Assembly (NCBI RefSeq): GCF_000379065.1
Contig: NZ_KB900614.1
Location: 3,876,133-3,940,132 of the forward strand
Reading direction: 5' to 3'
DNA: 64,000 nt
Source of the DNA: Salinispora mooreana
Lineage (GTDB): Bacteria; Actinomycetota; Actinomycetes; Mycobacteriales; Micromonosporaceae
Shown: positions 50,632-59,054 of the stretch, one piece after another
Layout: the number at the start of each line of letters is the position of its first letter
How positions within the stretch are numbered: position 1 is the stretch's first letter
Position numbers and translations under genes: made by a program
Notes under the pieces: generated by a model
What the model was told of the DNA's origin: nothing
What the model saw: the letters and a program-made list of their open reading frames with translations, nothing else
The model's database searches: none

Positions 50632-51420
50632 TCAGCCGTCCACGCGGAAGGTCAGCGTTGTGGTGCCGAGCTGGACCATGTCGCCGGGGTTCAGGGCGAC
50701 CGCAGAGACCCGCTGACCGTTGACCATCGTGCCGTTGGTCGACCCAAGGTCGGTCAGCACGACCTGTCCGCCGTCGAAATCCAGCCGGGCGTGTCGCCGC
50801 GAGATGCCGACATCGGGCAGGCGCAGGGTGGCCTGGTCGCCGCGGCCGATCACGGTCGTGCCCAACTGGAGCGGGTAGGTCCGCCCGTCGCCGGAGACCA
50901 ACCGCACGTTGTGGCCACCACCTTGACCGGGTGGCGGGCCGTAGCCGCCCCCCTGGTCGTAGGCGGGGTAGGCCGGCGGGCCGGCGTCATAGCCCGGCCC
51001 CGACACCGGGGCGACCTCGCCGCCGGTGTACACCTCGGCGGTGACCCGGAACATGCCGGTGTCGAGCCCCTCCCCCCGTTCGACCTCGACGATCACGTCG
51101 CCGTAGACCGTCCACGCCTGCTCGCCGATGAACTCCGCCTGCGACTGGGCCAGCTCCTGGGCCAGCGCGGCGGCGTACGGCGCCAGACGACTGTGGTCGT
51201 ACGGCGAGAGATCGATCACGTAGCGGTTGGGCACCAACGTGCGCCCGCCGGCCAGGATCGCCTTGTGCGCCTCGGCCTCCCGCTGCATGGCGTTGAGGAT
51301 CTCCACGGGGTGGACCACCCCTTTGAAGACCTTGGCGAAAGCCCCTTCGACCAGGCCTTCCAGACGCTTCTCAAAGCGTTGCAGCACGCTCACCGGCTCC
51401 TCCTCGGGTCCCGAGGACAT
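50632..51420 (-). CDS. fhaA: FHA-domain protein FhaA (DUF3662 plus FHA)
   Basis: The product (262 aa) is the first gene of the operon. It has the N-terminal FhaA domain (VLQRFEKRLEGLVEGAFAKV), a short Gly/Pro/Tyr linker (about 125-160), and a C-terminal FHA domain (TTVIGRGDQATLRLPDVGIS, RRHARLD, TDLGSTNGTMVN). FhaA binds phosphorylated MviN and regulates peptidoglycan precursor export in mycobacteria. The linker is shorter than in mycobacterial FhaA. Confidence 0.94.
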   Translation of the reverse strand: MSSGPEEEPVSVLQRFEKRLEGLVEGAFAKVFKGVVHPVEILNAMQREAEAHKAILAGGRTLVPNRYVIDLSPYDHSRLAPYAAALAQELAQSQAEFIGEQAWTVYGDVIVEVERGEGLDTGMFRVTAEVYTGGEVAPVSGPGYDAGPPAYPAYDQGGGYGPPPGQGGGHNVRLVSGDGRTYPLQLGTTVIGRGDQATLRLPDVGISRRHARLDFDGGQVVLTDLGSTNGTMVNGQRVSAVALNPGDMVQLGTTTLTFRVDG

Positions 51421-51645
51421 GATGGTATCCGGCCGAGGAGCGTGCAGCTCACACGCCGCTCGGCCACGCTAATCCCGGCCCGTTCGGCGGGCCGTCTCCG
51501 TCGTGCTAGTCTTTCGTCCGCCGCAAACGGCGACCGTCCTACGAGGGTAACCGTTGGTGGCAAGCGCGAGGAGCCACGTAGAATGTCTCGAGCCCGACGG
51601 CACAGCCGGGGGACCGGACACCAGGTGCCTCCGGTGCGAAGCCAC

Positions 51646-51731
51646 GGGGAAGTGGCGGAATGGCAGACGCGCACGGTTCAGGTCCGTGTGCCCGAAAGGG
51701 CGTGGGGGTTCAACTCCCCCCTTCCCCACCA
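51646..51731 (+). tRNA. tRNA-Leu (anticodon CAG)
   Basis: A class II tRNA: acceptor GGGGAAG/CTTCCCC, anticodon stem CACGG/CCGTG with loop TTCAGGT (anticodon CAG), a long variable arm (GCCCGAAAGGGC), T arm with TTCAACT and an encoded ACCA end. A strong terminator starts 3 bp later. Confidence 0.95.
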
Positions 51732-51733
51732 GA

Positions 51734-51761
51734 CGAGGGCCCCGCGGTAGCGGGGCCCTCG
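51734..51761 (+). terminator. Terminator of tRNA-Leu
   Basis: Perfect 12-bp stem CGAGGGCCCCGC/GCGGGGCCCTCG with loop GGTA. Confidence 0.9.
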
Positions 51762-51834
51762 CGCCGTCTCGGGGCACGTCGTACGTCACGCTATGCTCCG
51801 ATCGTTCTTGACTCCGACGGACCAGGAGTGACGT

Positions 51835-52908
51835 GTGAGTGTCGCATTCGTGACCGGATCGGGCGGTCTGATCGGCTCCGAAGCGGTCCGGCATTTTGCC
51901 GGTCTCGGTCTTGACATCGTCGGTATTGACAATGACATGCGGCAGGAGTTCTTCGGCGCGGAGGCCTCGACCGCCTGGAACGTTCGACGGCTCACCGAGG
52001 AGCTGGGCGCCGCCTACTCACACCAGAGCATCGACATTCGCGACCGGGACGCGCTCGCGAAGCTCTTCCGCCGATACGGCCGCGACACCGCCGTGGTGAT
52101 CCACACCGCCGCACAGCCGTCGCACGACTGGGCCGTCCGTGACCCATTCACCGACTTCGACGTCAACGCCACCGGCACCCTCAACGTGCTACAGAACGTC
52201 CGCGAGCACTGCATTGAGGCGCCGGTCATCCACTGCTCCACCAACAAGGTCTACGGCGACCGGCCGAACAGCCTGCCCCTGGTCGAGTTGGAGACCCGGT
52301 GGGAGATCGAGCCCGGGCACCCGTACGAGCAGGGCATCCGGGAAGACATGTCGATCGACGCCTGCCTGCACTCGATCTTCGGCGCCTCCAAGGTGGCGGC
52401 GGACGTGATGGTGCAGGAGTACGGCCGTTACTTCGGCATGCGGACGGCCTGCTTCCGCGGTGGCACCCTGACCGGGCCCGCGCACGCCGCCACCGAGCTG
52501 CACGGTTTCCTCGGGTACGTGATGCGGGCCAACATGGAACGCCGGAAATACAAGATCTTCGGATACCAGGGCAAGCAGGTCCGGGACGCGATCCACAGCT
52601 CGGACGTGGTCTCGGCGTTCGAGTCGTTCTTCCGTAACCCGCGCTCCGCCGCCGTCTACAACCTGGGCGGTGGCCGGCACTCCAACACCTCGATGTGCGA
52701 GGCCTTCGCCCTGGCCCAGCAGATCACCGGACTGGAGATGGACTCCGAGTACGTCGAGGCGAACCGAATCGGTGACCACAAGTGGTGGATCGGCTCGAAC
52801 GAAGCCTTCCACGCCGACTACCCGGATTGGAAGCAGGTCTACGACGTGCCCATGATCATGCGTGAGATCTACGAGGCCAACGTCGACAAGTGGGTTCCGC
52901 AGTCATGA
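51835..52908 (+). CDS. NAD-dependent epimerase/dehydratase (CDP-paratose 2-epimerase-like)
   Basis: The product (357 aa) is an extended short-chain dehydrogenase of the nucleotide-sugar type: GSGGLIGSEAVRHF near the start, HTAAQPSHDWAVRDP, NKVYGD, and FRGGTLTGPAHA. It resembles CDP-tyvelose/paratose 2-epimerases. The usual catalytic YxxxK reads FGASK (SIFGASKVAADV), so Tyr is Phe. The GTG start follows AGGAG. It overlaps the glycosyltransferase gene by 4 nt (ATGA), suggesting both make or attach one surface sugar. Confidence 0.85.
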   Translation: MSVAFVTGSGGLIGSEAVRHFAGLGLDIVGIDNDMRQEFFGAEASTAWNVRRLTEELGAAYSHQSIDIRDRDALAKLFRRYGRDTAVVIHTAAQPSHDWAVRDPFTDFDVNATGTLNVLQNVREHCIEAPVIHCSTNKVYGDRPNSLPLVELETRWEIEPGHPYEQGIREDMSIDACLHSIFGASKVAADVMVQEYGRYFGMRTACFRGGTLTGPAHAATELHGFLGYVMRANMERRKYKIFGYQGKQVRDAIHSSDVVSAFESFFRNPRSAAVYNLGGGRHSNTSMCEAFALAQQITGLEMDSEYVEANRIGDHKWWIGSNEAFHADYPDWKQVYDVPMIMREIYEANVDKWVPQS

Positions 52909-53711
52909 CCCTCCGGGTCAAGCGGAACGTGCTCGGCGTCCTCGTCGATGTCACCGACTACGCGACCGCCACCGAGGCGGTCGTGACGGCGGCACACGAG
53001 CGGCAGCCGCTGGCGCTGACCGCCCTGGCCGTTCACGGCGTGATGACCGGTGTGCTCGATTCCGCCCATAATGCCCGGTTGAACTCGTTCGACGTGATCA
53101 CTCCGGATGGACAACCGGTGCGCTGGGCGCTCAACGTGCTGCACCGCGCCGGGTTGACCGACCGGGTCTACGGCCCGACGCTCACCCTGCATGTGCTGTC
53201 CCGCTTCGCCGACGAGGGCCTTCCGGTCTACCTCTACGGCTCCACCGAGGAGACGCTCGCGACCCTGGTGCCGGCGCTGGAGCGAATGTTTCCCGCGCTG
53301 AAGCTCGCCGGGGTGGAGCCATCCAAGTTCCGACCGGTGCGACCCGGTGAGGATGTCGAGATCGCCGATCGGATCCGGGACAGCGGGGCCCGACTCGTCC
53401 TGGTCGGGCTGGGCTGCCCGCGGCAGGAGATTTTCGCGTACGCCATGCGACCGCTGCTGGACATGCCGCTGATGGCGGTTGGCGCGGCCTTCGACTACCA
53501 CGCGGGCCTGCTGCGGCAGCCGCCGCCGTGGATGCAGCGGGCCGGGCTGGAGTGGCTCTGGCGACTCGGCCTGGAACCGAAGCGTCTCTGGCGCCGTTAC
53601 GTGCTCCTCAACCCGGCCTACCTGGCCAGACTCGCCGCACAGAAGACCGGCCTGTGGAAGGCGAAGCCGCCGGAACCCGCCACCGACCGGCCCACCAGCT
53701 TCGCGGTCTGA
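52905..53711 (+). CDS. WecG/TagA/CpsF-family glycosyltransferase
   Basis: The product (268 aa) is a GT26-family enzyme: VHGVMTGVLDSAHNARLNSF and ITPDGQPVRWAL (N-terminal substrate region), YLYGSTEETLATLVPALE, LVLVGLGCPRQEIFAY and AVGAAFDYHAG. Members add a sugar to a lipid-linked acceptor in teichoic acid or exopolysaccharide synthesis. The start overlaps the epimerase stop. A strong terminator follows. Confidence 0.92.
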   Translation: MTLRVKRNVLGVLVDVTDYATATEAVVTAAHERQPLALTALAVHGVMTGVLDSAHNARLNSFDVITPDGQPVRWALNVLHRAGLTDRVYGPTLTLHVLSRFADEGLPVYLYGSTEETLATLVPALERMFPALKLAGVEPSKFRPVRPGEDVEIADRIRDSGARLVLVGLGCPRQEIFAYAMRPLLDMPLMAVGAAFDYHAGLLRQPPPWMQRAGLEWLWRLGLEPKRLWRRYVLLNPAYLARLAAQKTGLWKAKPPEPATDRPTSFAV

Positions 53712-53728
53712 GGACGTCGCGGCACGGC

Positions 53729-53765
53729 GCGGGGCCCTTTCCGGAGGCTCCGGAAAGGGCCCCGC
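53729..53765. terminator. Strong terminator between glycosyltransferase and subtilase genes
   Basis: Perfect 17-bp stem GCGGGGCCCTTTCCGGA/TCCGGAAAGGGCCCCGC with the loop GGC, between convergent genes. Confidence 0.9.
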
Positions 53766-53779
53766 CCGGTGACGCCAGA

Positions 53780-55333
53780 TCAGACCGTCAGGGTCCAGGT
53801 GTTGATGTGTCCGGTGTCTTGACCGTAGACGTCGCGAACCTGGAGCTGCCAGGTGCCGTCGGCCGCCTCACTGGAGAGGTCCACCGTGTAGGTCTCGTTG
53901 ACGTTGTCGGCGGAGTCGGACAGGTTGTTGGTCTTCAGCTGGTAGGACGAGCCGTCCGGCGCGATCAGGTCGATGACGAGGTCACCCCGCCAGGTGTGGG
54001 GGATGTCCACCGCCACGGTCGAGGTGGAGGCGGCGTCCCGGTCGCAGCCGGTGATGGTGATCGAGCTGGTCACCGCAGCACCGGCGTCCGGGATCGACAC
54101 GTCGGTGTCGTTGGTGCCGGAGCAGCCGGGCGGCGGGGGCGGCGTGGTGCCACCGTCACCGACGTAGAGGAGCTTGTTCGGTGAACCGCTGCCAGGGGAG
54201 CCCACCGCACCGTCGGTCGCGTTGTCGACCAGCGCGTCCCGGACCTGCTGCGGGGTGTATGACGGGTTGGCCGACAGGACCAGCGCCGCGGCACCCGCGA
54301 CGTGCGGCGAGGCCATCGACGTGCCGCTGATCGTGTTCGTGCTGGTGTCACTGGTGATCCACGGCGCGGTGATCGACGAGCCCGGCGCGAAGATGTCCAG
54401 ACAGGTGCCGTAGTTGGAGAACCAGGACAGTCCGTCGGTGCTGGTCGTAGACCCGACAGTGATCGCGTCCGGGGTACGCGCCGGCGAAGAGTTGCAGGCG
54501 TTGGCGCTGCTGTTACCCGCCGCCAGTGCGTAGGTGATGCCGGAGTCGATCGAGTTGCTCACCGCGTTGTCCAGCGCACTGTTCGCAGGGCCGCCAAGGC
54601 TCATGTTCGCCACCGCCGGCTGGACCGCGTTCGCGGTTACCCAGTCGACGCCGGCCACGACCCCGGCGTAGGTGCCGCTGCCCGCGCAGTTCAGCACCTT
54701 CACCGCTACCAGGTTGGTCTCCTTGGCGATGCCGTGTGCCGTGCCACCGACGGTTCCGGCGACGTGCGTGCCGTGCCCGTTACAGTCGGTGTCGTTACTG
54801 TCGGCGGTGTTGGTGCCCCAGGTAGCCCTGCCACCGAAGTCCTGGTGGGTGATGCGGATACCGGTGTCAAGGATGTACGAGGTCACGTCACCGGCCGTGT
54901 TCGGGTAGGTGTAGGAGTTGTCCAGCGGCAGGTCCCGCTGGTCAACCCGGTCCAACCCCCAGGACGGCGGGTTGGGCTGCGTGTCGTTGATCGACACGGT
55001 GTGGTTCTGCTCGACGTAGGCCACGGCCGGGTCGGCCGCGATTCGCGCGGCGGCACCAGCATCTACCCGGACCTCAGCCCCCCGGAGGGCTGCGGTGTAC
55101 GTCCGAGCTACCTGGCCTCCGTGCCGATCCACCAAACGATCAGCCGACCTCCCGACCGTGCCGCGGCTGACCGCGCTGTCCTTGAAGACCACGATGTAGC
55201 TGTCGGCCACGGCCGTAGCGCCCCCCGCGCTACGGATCTCACCGACCGGCTCAGCGGCCATAGCGGGGGTTGCGGACGCCACCATGGCCATCGTGGCTAG
55301 TCCGACGAACACGGACCTTCGGGATAGACCCAT
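53780..55333 (-). CDS. Secreted subtilisin-like serine protease (S8) with P domain
   Basis: The product (517 aa) has a Tat-like signal (SRRSVFVGLATMAMVASATP then AMA), an I9 propeptide (YIVVFKDSAVSRG to YVEQNHTV), the S8 catalytic domain with Asp156 (ILDTGIR), His187 (NGHGTH) and Ser in GTSMASPHVAG, and a C-terminal proprotein-convertase P domain (DVSIPDAGAAVTSSITI to HINTWTLTV). The ATG at 55333 is preferred because the signal then starts at residue 1 and GGAGGGAG lies just upstream; a GTG 12 codons earlier is possible. A perfect palindrome lies upstream at 55387-55410. Confidence 0.92.
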   Translation of the reverse strand: MGLSRRSVFVGLATMAMVASATPAMAAEPVGEIRSAGGATAVADSYIVVFKDSAVSRGTVGRSADRLVDRHGGQVARTYTAALRGAEVRVDAGAAARIAADPAVAYVEQNHTVSINDTQPNPPSWGLDRVDQRDLPLDNSYTYPNTAGDVTSYILDTGIRITHQDFGGRATWGTNTADSNDTDCNGHGTHVAGTVGGTAHGIAKETNLVAVKVLNCAGSGTYAGVVAGVDWVTANAVQPAVANMSLGGPANSALDNAVSNSIDSGITYALAAGNSSANACNSSPARTPDAITVGSTTSTDGLSWFSNYGTCLDIFAPGSSITAPWITSDTSTNTISGTSMASPHVAGAAALVLSANPSYTPQQVRDALVDNATDGAVGSPGSGSPNKLLYVGDGGTTPPPPPGCSGTNDTDVSIPDAGAAVTSSITITGCDRDAASTSTVAVDIPHTWRGDLVIDLIAPDGSSYQLKTNNLSDSADNVNETYTVDLSSEAADGTWQLQVRDVYGQDTGHINTWTLTV

Positions 55334-55386
55334 CTCCTCTGTCTCCCTCCGGATGGCATCAAGGTCCACCGGCTCCCGACGAGTCG

Positions 55387-55410
55387 ATCGATAGATGCCA
55401 ATCTATCGAT
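55387..55410. promoter_or_regulatory. Perfect 10-bp inverted repeat upstream of the subtilase gene
   Basis: ATCGATAGAT (55387-55396) and ATCTATCGAT (55401-55410) with a four-base spacer, 54-77 bp before the start codon in an otherwise GC-rich region. The symmetry and spacing fit a dimeric repressor or activator site; the binding protein is unknown. Confidence 0.6.
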
Positions 55411-55594
55411 GAGAATAATCGGCGGGGAGACGAGAAATCAACACATCGGGTCACCGGGGCACGGGTGGGGCGCCCGGAAGTCACCGAGATGGCGGCGGGG
55501 CACGTCCGGCGACCGGAGGACAAAGCCGCCGGAGCCCCCACCGATCAGCACCACAGACTCGGGTCCCGACCAGCCCCTCGACGCGCAACAACCG

Positions 55595-55999
55595 TCAGCG
55601 GGACCGCCCCGGTCCCTGTACGTAGAGGAGTTCGAGAATGGCCCGGGTCGCCTCGAACCAGCGATCCAGCCAACCCGGCGGCGGAACACTACCCTTCGGC
55701 GGCAGTTCCAGCAGGAGACCACGCAGCAACGGGTGATCGACCAATGATTCGACCGGACCGGCCGACCAGTCGTCGGCCGGAATACCCGGCCCGGTCGACG
55801 GGTCCGGGTCGAGCGAAGGCAGGGGGTGGGGCGGCGCAGGTCGCGGAGGTGCGGCCCCGTCCTGCCGCTCGCCAGCTTCGCTGTCCGGCGACACCACCTC
55901 GGTGAGCACCGTGTCCCGGCGTGTCCCTCGGTACTTGCCACCGAACCGCTCCGGCTTACCCGGACCGTTGGTGAGGTTCTCTGACCCGATCGTCGTCAT
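55595..55999 (-). CDS. Hypothetical protein with conserved C-terminal segment
   Basis: The product (134 aa) has a polar N-terminus, a Pro-rich middle (PPRPAPPHPLPSLDPDPSTG) and an amphipathic C-terminus (LLRGLLLELPPKGSVPPPGW, DRWFEATRAILELLYVQG). No signal or membrane helix. The C-terminal part looks constrained, but I cannot name the family. It lies downstream of the DUF397 and XRE genes on the same strand, with a terminator between. Confidence 0.55.
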   Translation of the reverse strand: MTTIGSENLTNGPGKPERFGGKYRGTRRDTVLTEVVSPDSEAGERQDGAAPPRPAPPHPLPSLDPDPSTGPGIPADDWSAGPVESLVDHPLLRGLLLELPPKGSVPPPGWLDRWFEATRAILELLYVQGPGRSR

Positions 56000-56136
56000 C
56001 CGTCTCGCCTACTTCGTTCGGTTGCCGATCGGCGCGGCGGGTCACTGACCTGCGCCGTACCGACGGGTACAACGAGACGGAGCCGTTGTGGCGACGGGCC
56101 CGCGGCAAGCGGGTCGCCGAACCCAGAACAACCGAT

Positions 56137-56175
56137 CCGGTGCCCCCGGCCGGACTGGCCGGCCGGGGGCACCGG
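56137..56175 (-). terminator. Terminator of the XRE-DUF397 unit
   Basis: Perfect 15-bp stem CCGGTGCCCCCGGCC/GGCCGGGGGCACCGG with a 9-nt loop, 7 bp beyond the DUF397 gene stop. Confidence 0.85.
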
Positions 56176-56181
56176 TCCTGG

Positions 56182-56409
56182 TCAGCGCGGGTCGAAGGCA
56201 CCGTCCCGCGCATTGCTGACGAAGGAACGCCAGTCACCCCGGCTGAAGACCAGGGCCGGGCCGGACCTGTCCTTCGAGTCCCGCACGCCGACCGCCCCCG
56301 GTACGTACGCCACCTCAACGCAGTTGTCGCAGTTCGGTCCGCTCTTCGAGCTCTTGAACCAGGTGCCCTGCGTCAGGTCCACGGGGAACTTCTTGGTCGC
56401 CATTTCCAC
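56182..56409 (-). CDS. DUF397 protein
   Basis: The product (75 aa) has the DUF397 pattern: TWFKSSKSGPNCDNCVEVAY, VRDSKDRSGPALVFSRGDW then SFVSNAR. DUF397 proteins are nearly always next to an XRE regulator in actinomycetes and are thought to work with it (for example BldB-related and toxin-antitoxin-like pairs). The GTG start follows GAGGAG at 5 nt and lies inside the regulator's coding end (37-bp overlap). Confidence 0.9.
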   Translation of the reverse strand: MEMATKKFPVDLTQGTWFKSSKSGPNCDNCVEVAYVPGAVGVRDSKDRSGPALVFSRGDWRSFVSNARDGAFDPR

Positions 56410-57254
56410 AACGGCTCCTCTGCCAGTTTCGCGATGTGTGCCATGGACTCCTCAGGACTGATGGCAGCCGCGCGGATGTGATCAAAGATGAAGCTGTACT
56501 TCTGCAGTTCGTCGCTCTTTTCCAGGAAGAGCCCACCCGTGGCGTTCTCCGCGTACACAACATCCGGATCACTGGGTTCGGGGAAGCTCAGGATGCTGAA
56601 GGTCCCGTCCATGCCCGCATGCGCACCAACCTCGAACGGCAGGATCTGCAACGTCACGTTCGGTAGTTCGGTTACTTCCAACAGCCGCTTGAGCTGACCA
56701 CGCATCACCGTGTCCCCACCCACCGGTCGGCTCACCACTGCCTCATCGAGCACCACCCACAGATCGACTGAATCATCCTGAGTCAGCAACGACTGACGAC
56801 CCAGCCGGACACGGACACGTTGTGCGACTTGTTCTGCGGTGAAGTCCGGTCGCGCTGCGCGGATCATGGCGCTTGCGTACTCCTCGGTCTCCAGTAGACC
56901 CGGCACGACCTGCTGTTCGTAGGCGCGGATGGAGCTGGCCGCCGCTTCCAAGCCGACGTACGCCCCGACCAAAACCGTGCTGTACGGGTGCCACCAGCCC
57001 TTCTGCCGGGCCTCGCGAGCGATCTGTACCAGCTCGTCGCTCTCCGCGCCCACCACTCCACAGATCCGGAGCATGTCCCGGACATCGCGCGGCGTCGCCG
57101 TGGTGTGGCCGGTCTCGATCCGGGAGACCTTCGAGGCCGAGCATTCGAGCTGCTCGGCGACCGACTCGATGGTGATCCCCGCGGCCTCACGCTGGCGACG
57201 GAGTTCTGCGCCCAACCGCCGCCGGCGGATCGTCGGGCTTCGCCGCTCAGCCAC
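56373..57254 (-). CDS. XRE-family regulator with DUF5753 domain
   Basis: The product (293 aa) has an N-terminal HTH (LGAELRRQREAAGITIESVA then CSASKVSRIETGH) and a C-terminal DUF5753 ligand-like domain (QQVVPGLLETEEYASAMIRA; TLQILPFEVGAHAGMDGTFS; VYAENATGGLFLE). With the overlapping DUF397 gene it forms a standard actinobacterial module. The start is GTG with GGGGTGG upstream. Confidence 0.92.
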   Translation of the reverse strand: MAERRSPTIRRRRLGAELRRQREAAGITIESVAEQLECSASKVSRIETGHTTATPRDVRDMLRICGVVGAESDELVQIAREARQKGWWHPYSTVLVGAYVGLEAAASSIRAYEQQVVPGLLETEEYASAMIRAARPDFTAEQVAQRVRVRLGRQSLLTQDDSVDLWVVLDEAVVSRPVGGDTVMRGQLKRLLEVTELPNVTLQILPFEVGAHAGMDGTFSILSFPEPSDPDVVYAENATGGLFLEKSDELQKYSFIFDHIRAAAISPEESMAHIAKLAEEPLWKWRPRSSPWT

Positions 57255-57619
57255 GGTGCCACCCCGGACTCAATCTCGCGGTCACTGCCACCGTCCCCCT
57301 CCACCTTGACAACTTCCCGGCTCGGCCGTCGCGCCGGGGAGGGCACGCCGGTGGACGGGCTCGCGACGGCGGATGGTGGCGGGGCGAACCCGACCCTCAG
57401 TGTGCCGCCCGAATACGAACAGCTCAAGCATTGCATCGCTCTGGACCGACAACCCATCGGCAACGACCGACATGCAACTTGCATGTCGCACGTTACTGAT
57501 GCACTCTATTCCCTATGGCGGATCACGCAGAGTTCCACTCCGCTCTCCCACCGTGGTGATCCCACGGTCAGGCACCAACAACGCCAGCCTGCGGGGCACC
57601 ACCCCGAGGCCGACGACAC
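57255..57619. other. Divergent promoter region of the XRE and small-protein genes
   Basis: About 365 bp without a supported gene; open frames here have no family character. The promoter of the XRE unit is expected at the left. A short inverted or direct motif ACATGCAACTTGCATGT (57469-57485) is a nearly perfect palindrome and could be the XRE operator. Confidence 0.4.
57469..57485. promoter_or_regulatory. Palindrome ACATGCAA-C-TTGCATGT, operator candidate
   Basis: Two perfect 8-bp arms around a central C, in the gap between the XRE gene and the divergent small-protein gene, 215 bp from the XRE start. The AT content is high for this genome. Likely a dimeric regulator site; autoregulation by the XRE protein is an inference. 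Confidence 0.55.
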
Positions 57620-57964
57620 ATGTCCCCCGACAACTCCCGCCGGCGCCTTCGCCGGCCCTCTTCTCCAGGAGCCCATGTGCTTCCCCGCACCGGTGACGTA
57701 CTGCACGTGACTCGCGCGGCGAGTGTCCAGTTCCTCCGACCCATCGCCTTCCGGGTGATCCGGGTCCTCGACTGGCCGACCTACGACGGTTGGCTCTGGC
57801 TCGACGGCTACGAGTTGAACGCATCGGGGGACGCGGTCAGCAGGCGGTCGATCTTCGTACAGCAGGGAGGGCTGGACCAGATCCAGGCCGCTCCGCAACG
57901 CCACCCACACACCGTAGGGACACAGCGCCGACCGCTGGCGCGGACCCCCGCACGCGTGGGCTGA
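57620..57964 (+). CDS. Hypothetical protein with conserved WPTYDGWLWLDGY segment
   Basis: The product (114 aa by the ATG at 57620) has a basic N-terminus and a conserved-looking core: VQFLRPIAFRVIRVLDWPTY, DGWLWLDGYELNASGDAV, SRRSIFVQQGGL. I recall similar small proteins in other Micromonosporaceae but know no function. The start is uncertain; translation could begin further in. The last 30 residues are low in character and may extend past the original end. Confidence 0.55.
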   Translation: MSPDNSRRRLRRPSSPGAHVLPRTGDVLHVTRAASVQFLRPIAFRVIRVLDWPTYDGWLWLDGYELNASGDAVSRRSIFVQQGGLDQIQAAPQRHPHTVGTQRRPLARTPARVG

Positions 57965-58094
57965 ACTGCTGCGATCCGCCGCTGGTGGGCGCACTACGAG
58001 AGACACCGGTACGCCCACCCGGCAGCTCCACCCGCACCGCCAGGACCTGAGATCCTGGAAAGCCGTCCAGTCAGCCGGTAGAGATGACGCCCGG

Positions 58095-58823
58095 TCAGCC
58101 GGTGGGGGTGGGTTCCAGGGTCGGAGTGAGCGTTGGCCGCTGCGGCGACGGCCCAGACCTCGACACCACCAGGACCACCGCTGTACCCGCCGACACCAGC
58201 ACACCTGCGCGCGGCTCCGTCCCGATCACGATGCCGGAGGGCTGATCCGAGGGCCGGTACTGGACCCGGTACGCCAGTCCGACCTGGTCCAGGAGCGCTT
58301 GGGCCGTCGCCAGCGGCAGGTTGACTACTGGGGGCATCGGGACCTCACCCGGCTCCTCCGTGGGCGATGGAGTGGTTGGTGCGACCGAGGTTGGTGCGGT
58401 CGTGGTCGGTGCGGTCGTGGTCGGTGCGGTCGTGGTCGGTGCGGTCGTGGTCGGCGCGGTGGACGTTGGTGTGGGGGACGCTGGCGTCGGCGATGCCGGT
58501 GGTGTGGTCGCCGACGGCGAGGAGTCGGGGTTGATCTGCTCATCGTCACCGGCGCCGAGGGCGAGCCACAGACCGGTGCCGAAAACGACGAACAGGAGGA
58601 CAATCACTCCCCAGAGAATCGGCGACCACCACCGTCGCCCATTCGGCTCCGCGTACCACCCGGGTGCGTCCTGATACTCCGGCGGACGCGGCGGCGGAAC
58701 CCCCGCACGCCCTGACCATGCTGTCGGCCCGCTAGCTGGCGGTAGCGGCGCGGTCTGGTCGGTGGGCAGCGGCCGGGTCTCGTCGTCCGGCCCGTCGGCG
58801 GCGGGCTTTCGGTCGTCGCTCAT
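58095..58823 (-). CDS. Membrane protein with Thr-rich linker and one PASTA domain
   Basis: The product (242 aa) has a cytoplasmic polar start, one membrane helix (WGVIVLLFVVFGTGLWLALG), a Thr/Pro/Ala linker with five TTTAP-type repeats, then one PASTA domain outside (PPVVNLPLATAQALLDQVGL; GIVIGTEPRAGVLVSAGTAV) and a Pro/Thr tail. The PASTA suggests binding of cell-wall fragments as in PknB, but there is no kinase domain. A good GGGGGAG ribosome site precedes the ATG. The linker DNA is a 15-bp tandem repeat. Confidence 0.82.
   Translation of the reverse strand: MSDDRKPAADGPDDETRPLPTDQTAPLPPASGPTAWSGRAGVPPPRPPEYQDAPGWYAEPNGRRWWSPILWGVIVLLFVVFGTGLWLALGAGDDEQINPDSSPSATTPPASPTPASPTPTSTAPTTTAPTTTAPTTTAPTTTAPTSVAPTTPSPTEEPGEVPMPPVVNLPLATAQALLDQVGLAYRVQYRPSDQPSGIVIGTEPRAGVLVSAGTAVVLVVSRSGPSPQRPTLTPTLEPTPTG
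58391..58461 (-). repeat. Tandem 15-bp repeat in the PASTA protein linker
   Basis: About 4.7 copies of GGTCGGTGCGGTCGT (plus strand), nearly identical, giving repeated TAPTT in the protein. It spaces the PASTA domain from the membrane and is likely variable in copy number. Confidence 0.85.
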
Positions 58824-59054
58824 CGCACGCTCCCCCTCGCTGCCTGACGACAACCTAGCCCGCCGGCAGGGAGGCCGGCGGGAATCAGTTCACCGCGGCC
58901 CGGTCCGTGTCAGCGCCCATCCGGCGGTCACCACGGCGATCACGCTGATTCACCTCGATCACCGACAAGCAGAACACCCCCGCATTGATCACTCTAAGTA
59001 AGAATTTAGCCGCGGTACTCCCCGCCCCGACCACAGGACGTTACGCTCGCCGGC

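Noticed and set aside
42377..51420. Replication origin inside the kinase cluster region
   Set aside because: The cluster is origin-proximal in relatives, but no dnaA, dnaN or group of DnaA boxes is seen in this window.
58391..58461. CRISPR array
   Set aside because: The 15-bp units are directly adjacent without spacers and keep the reading frame of a membrane protein; no cas gene is present.
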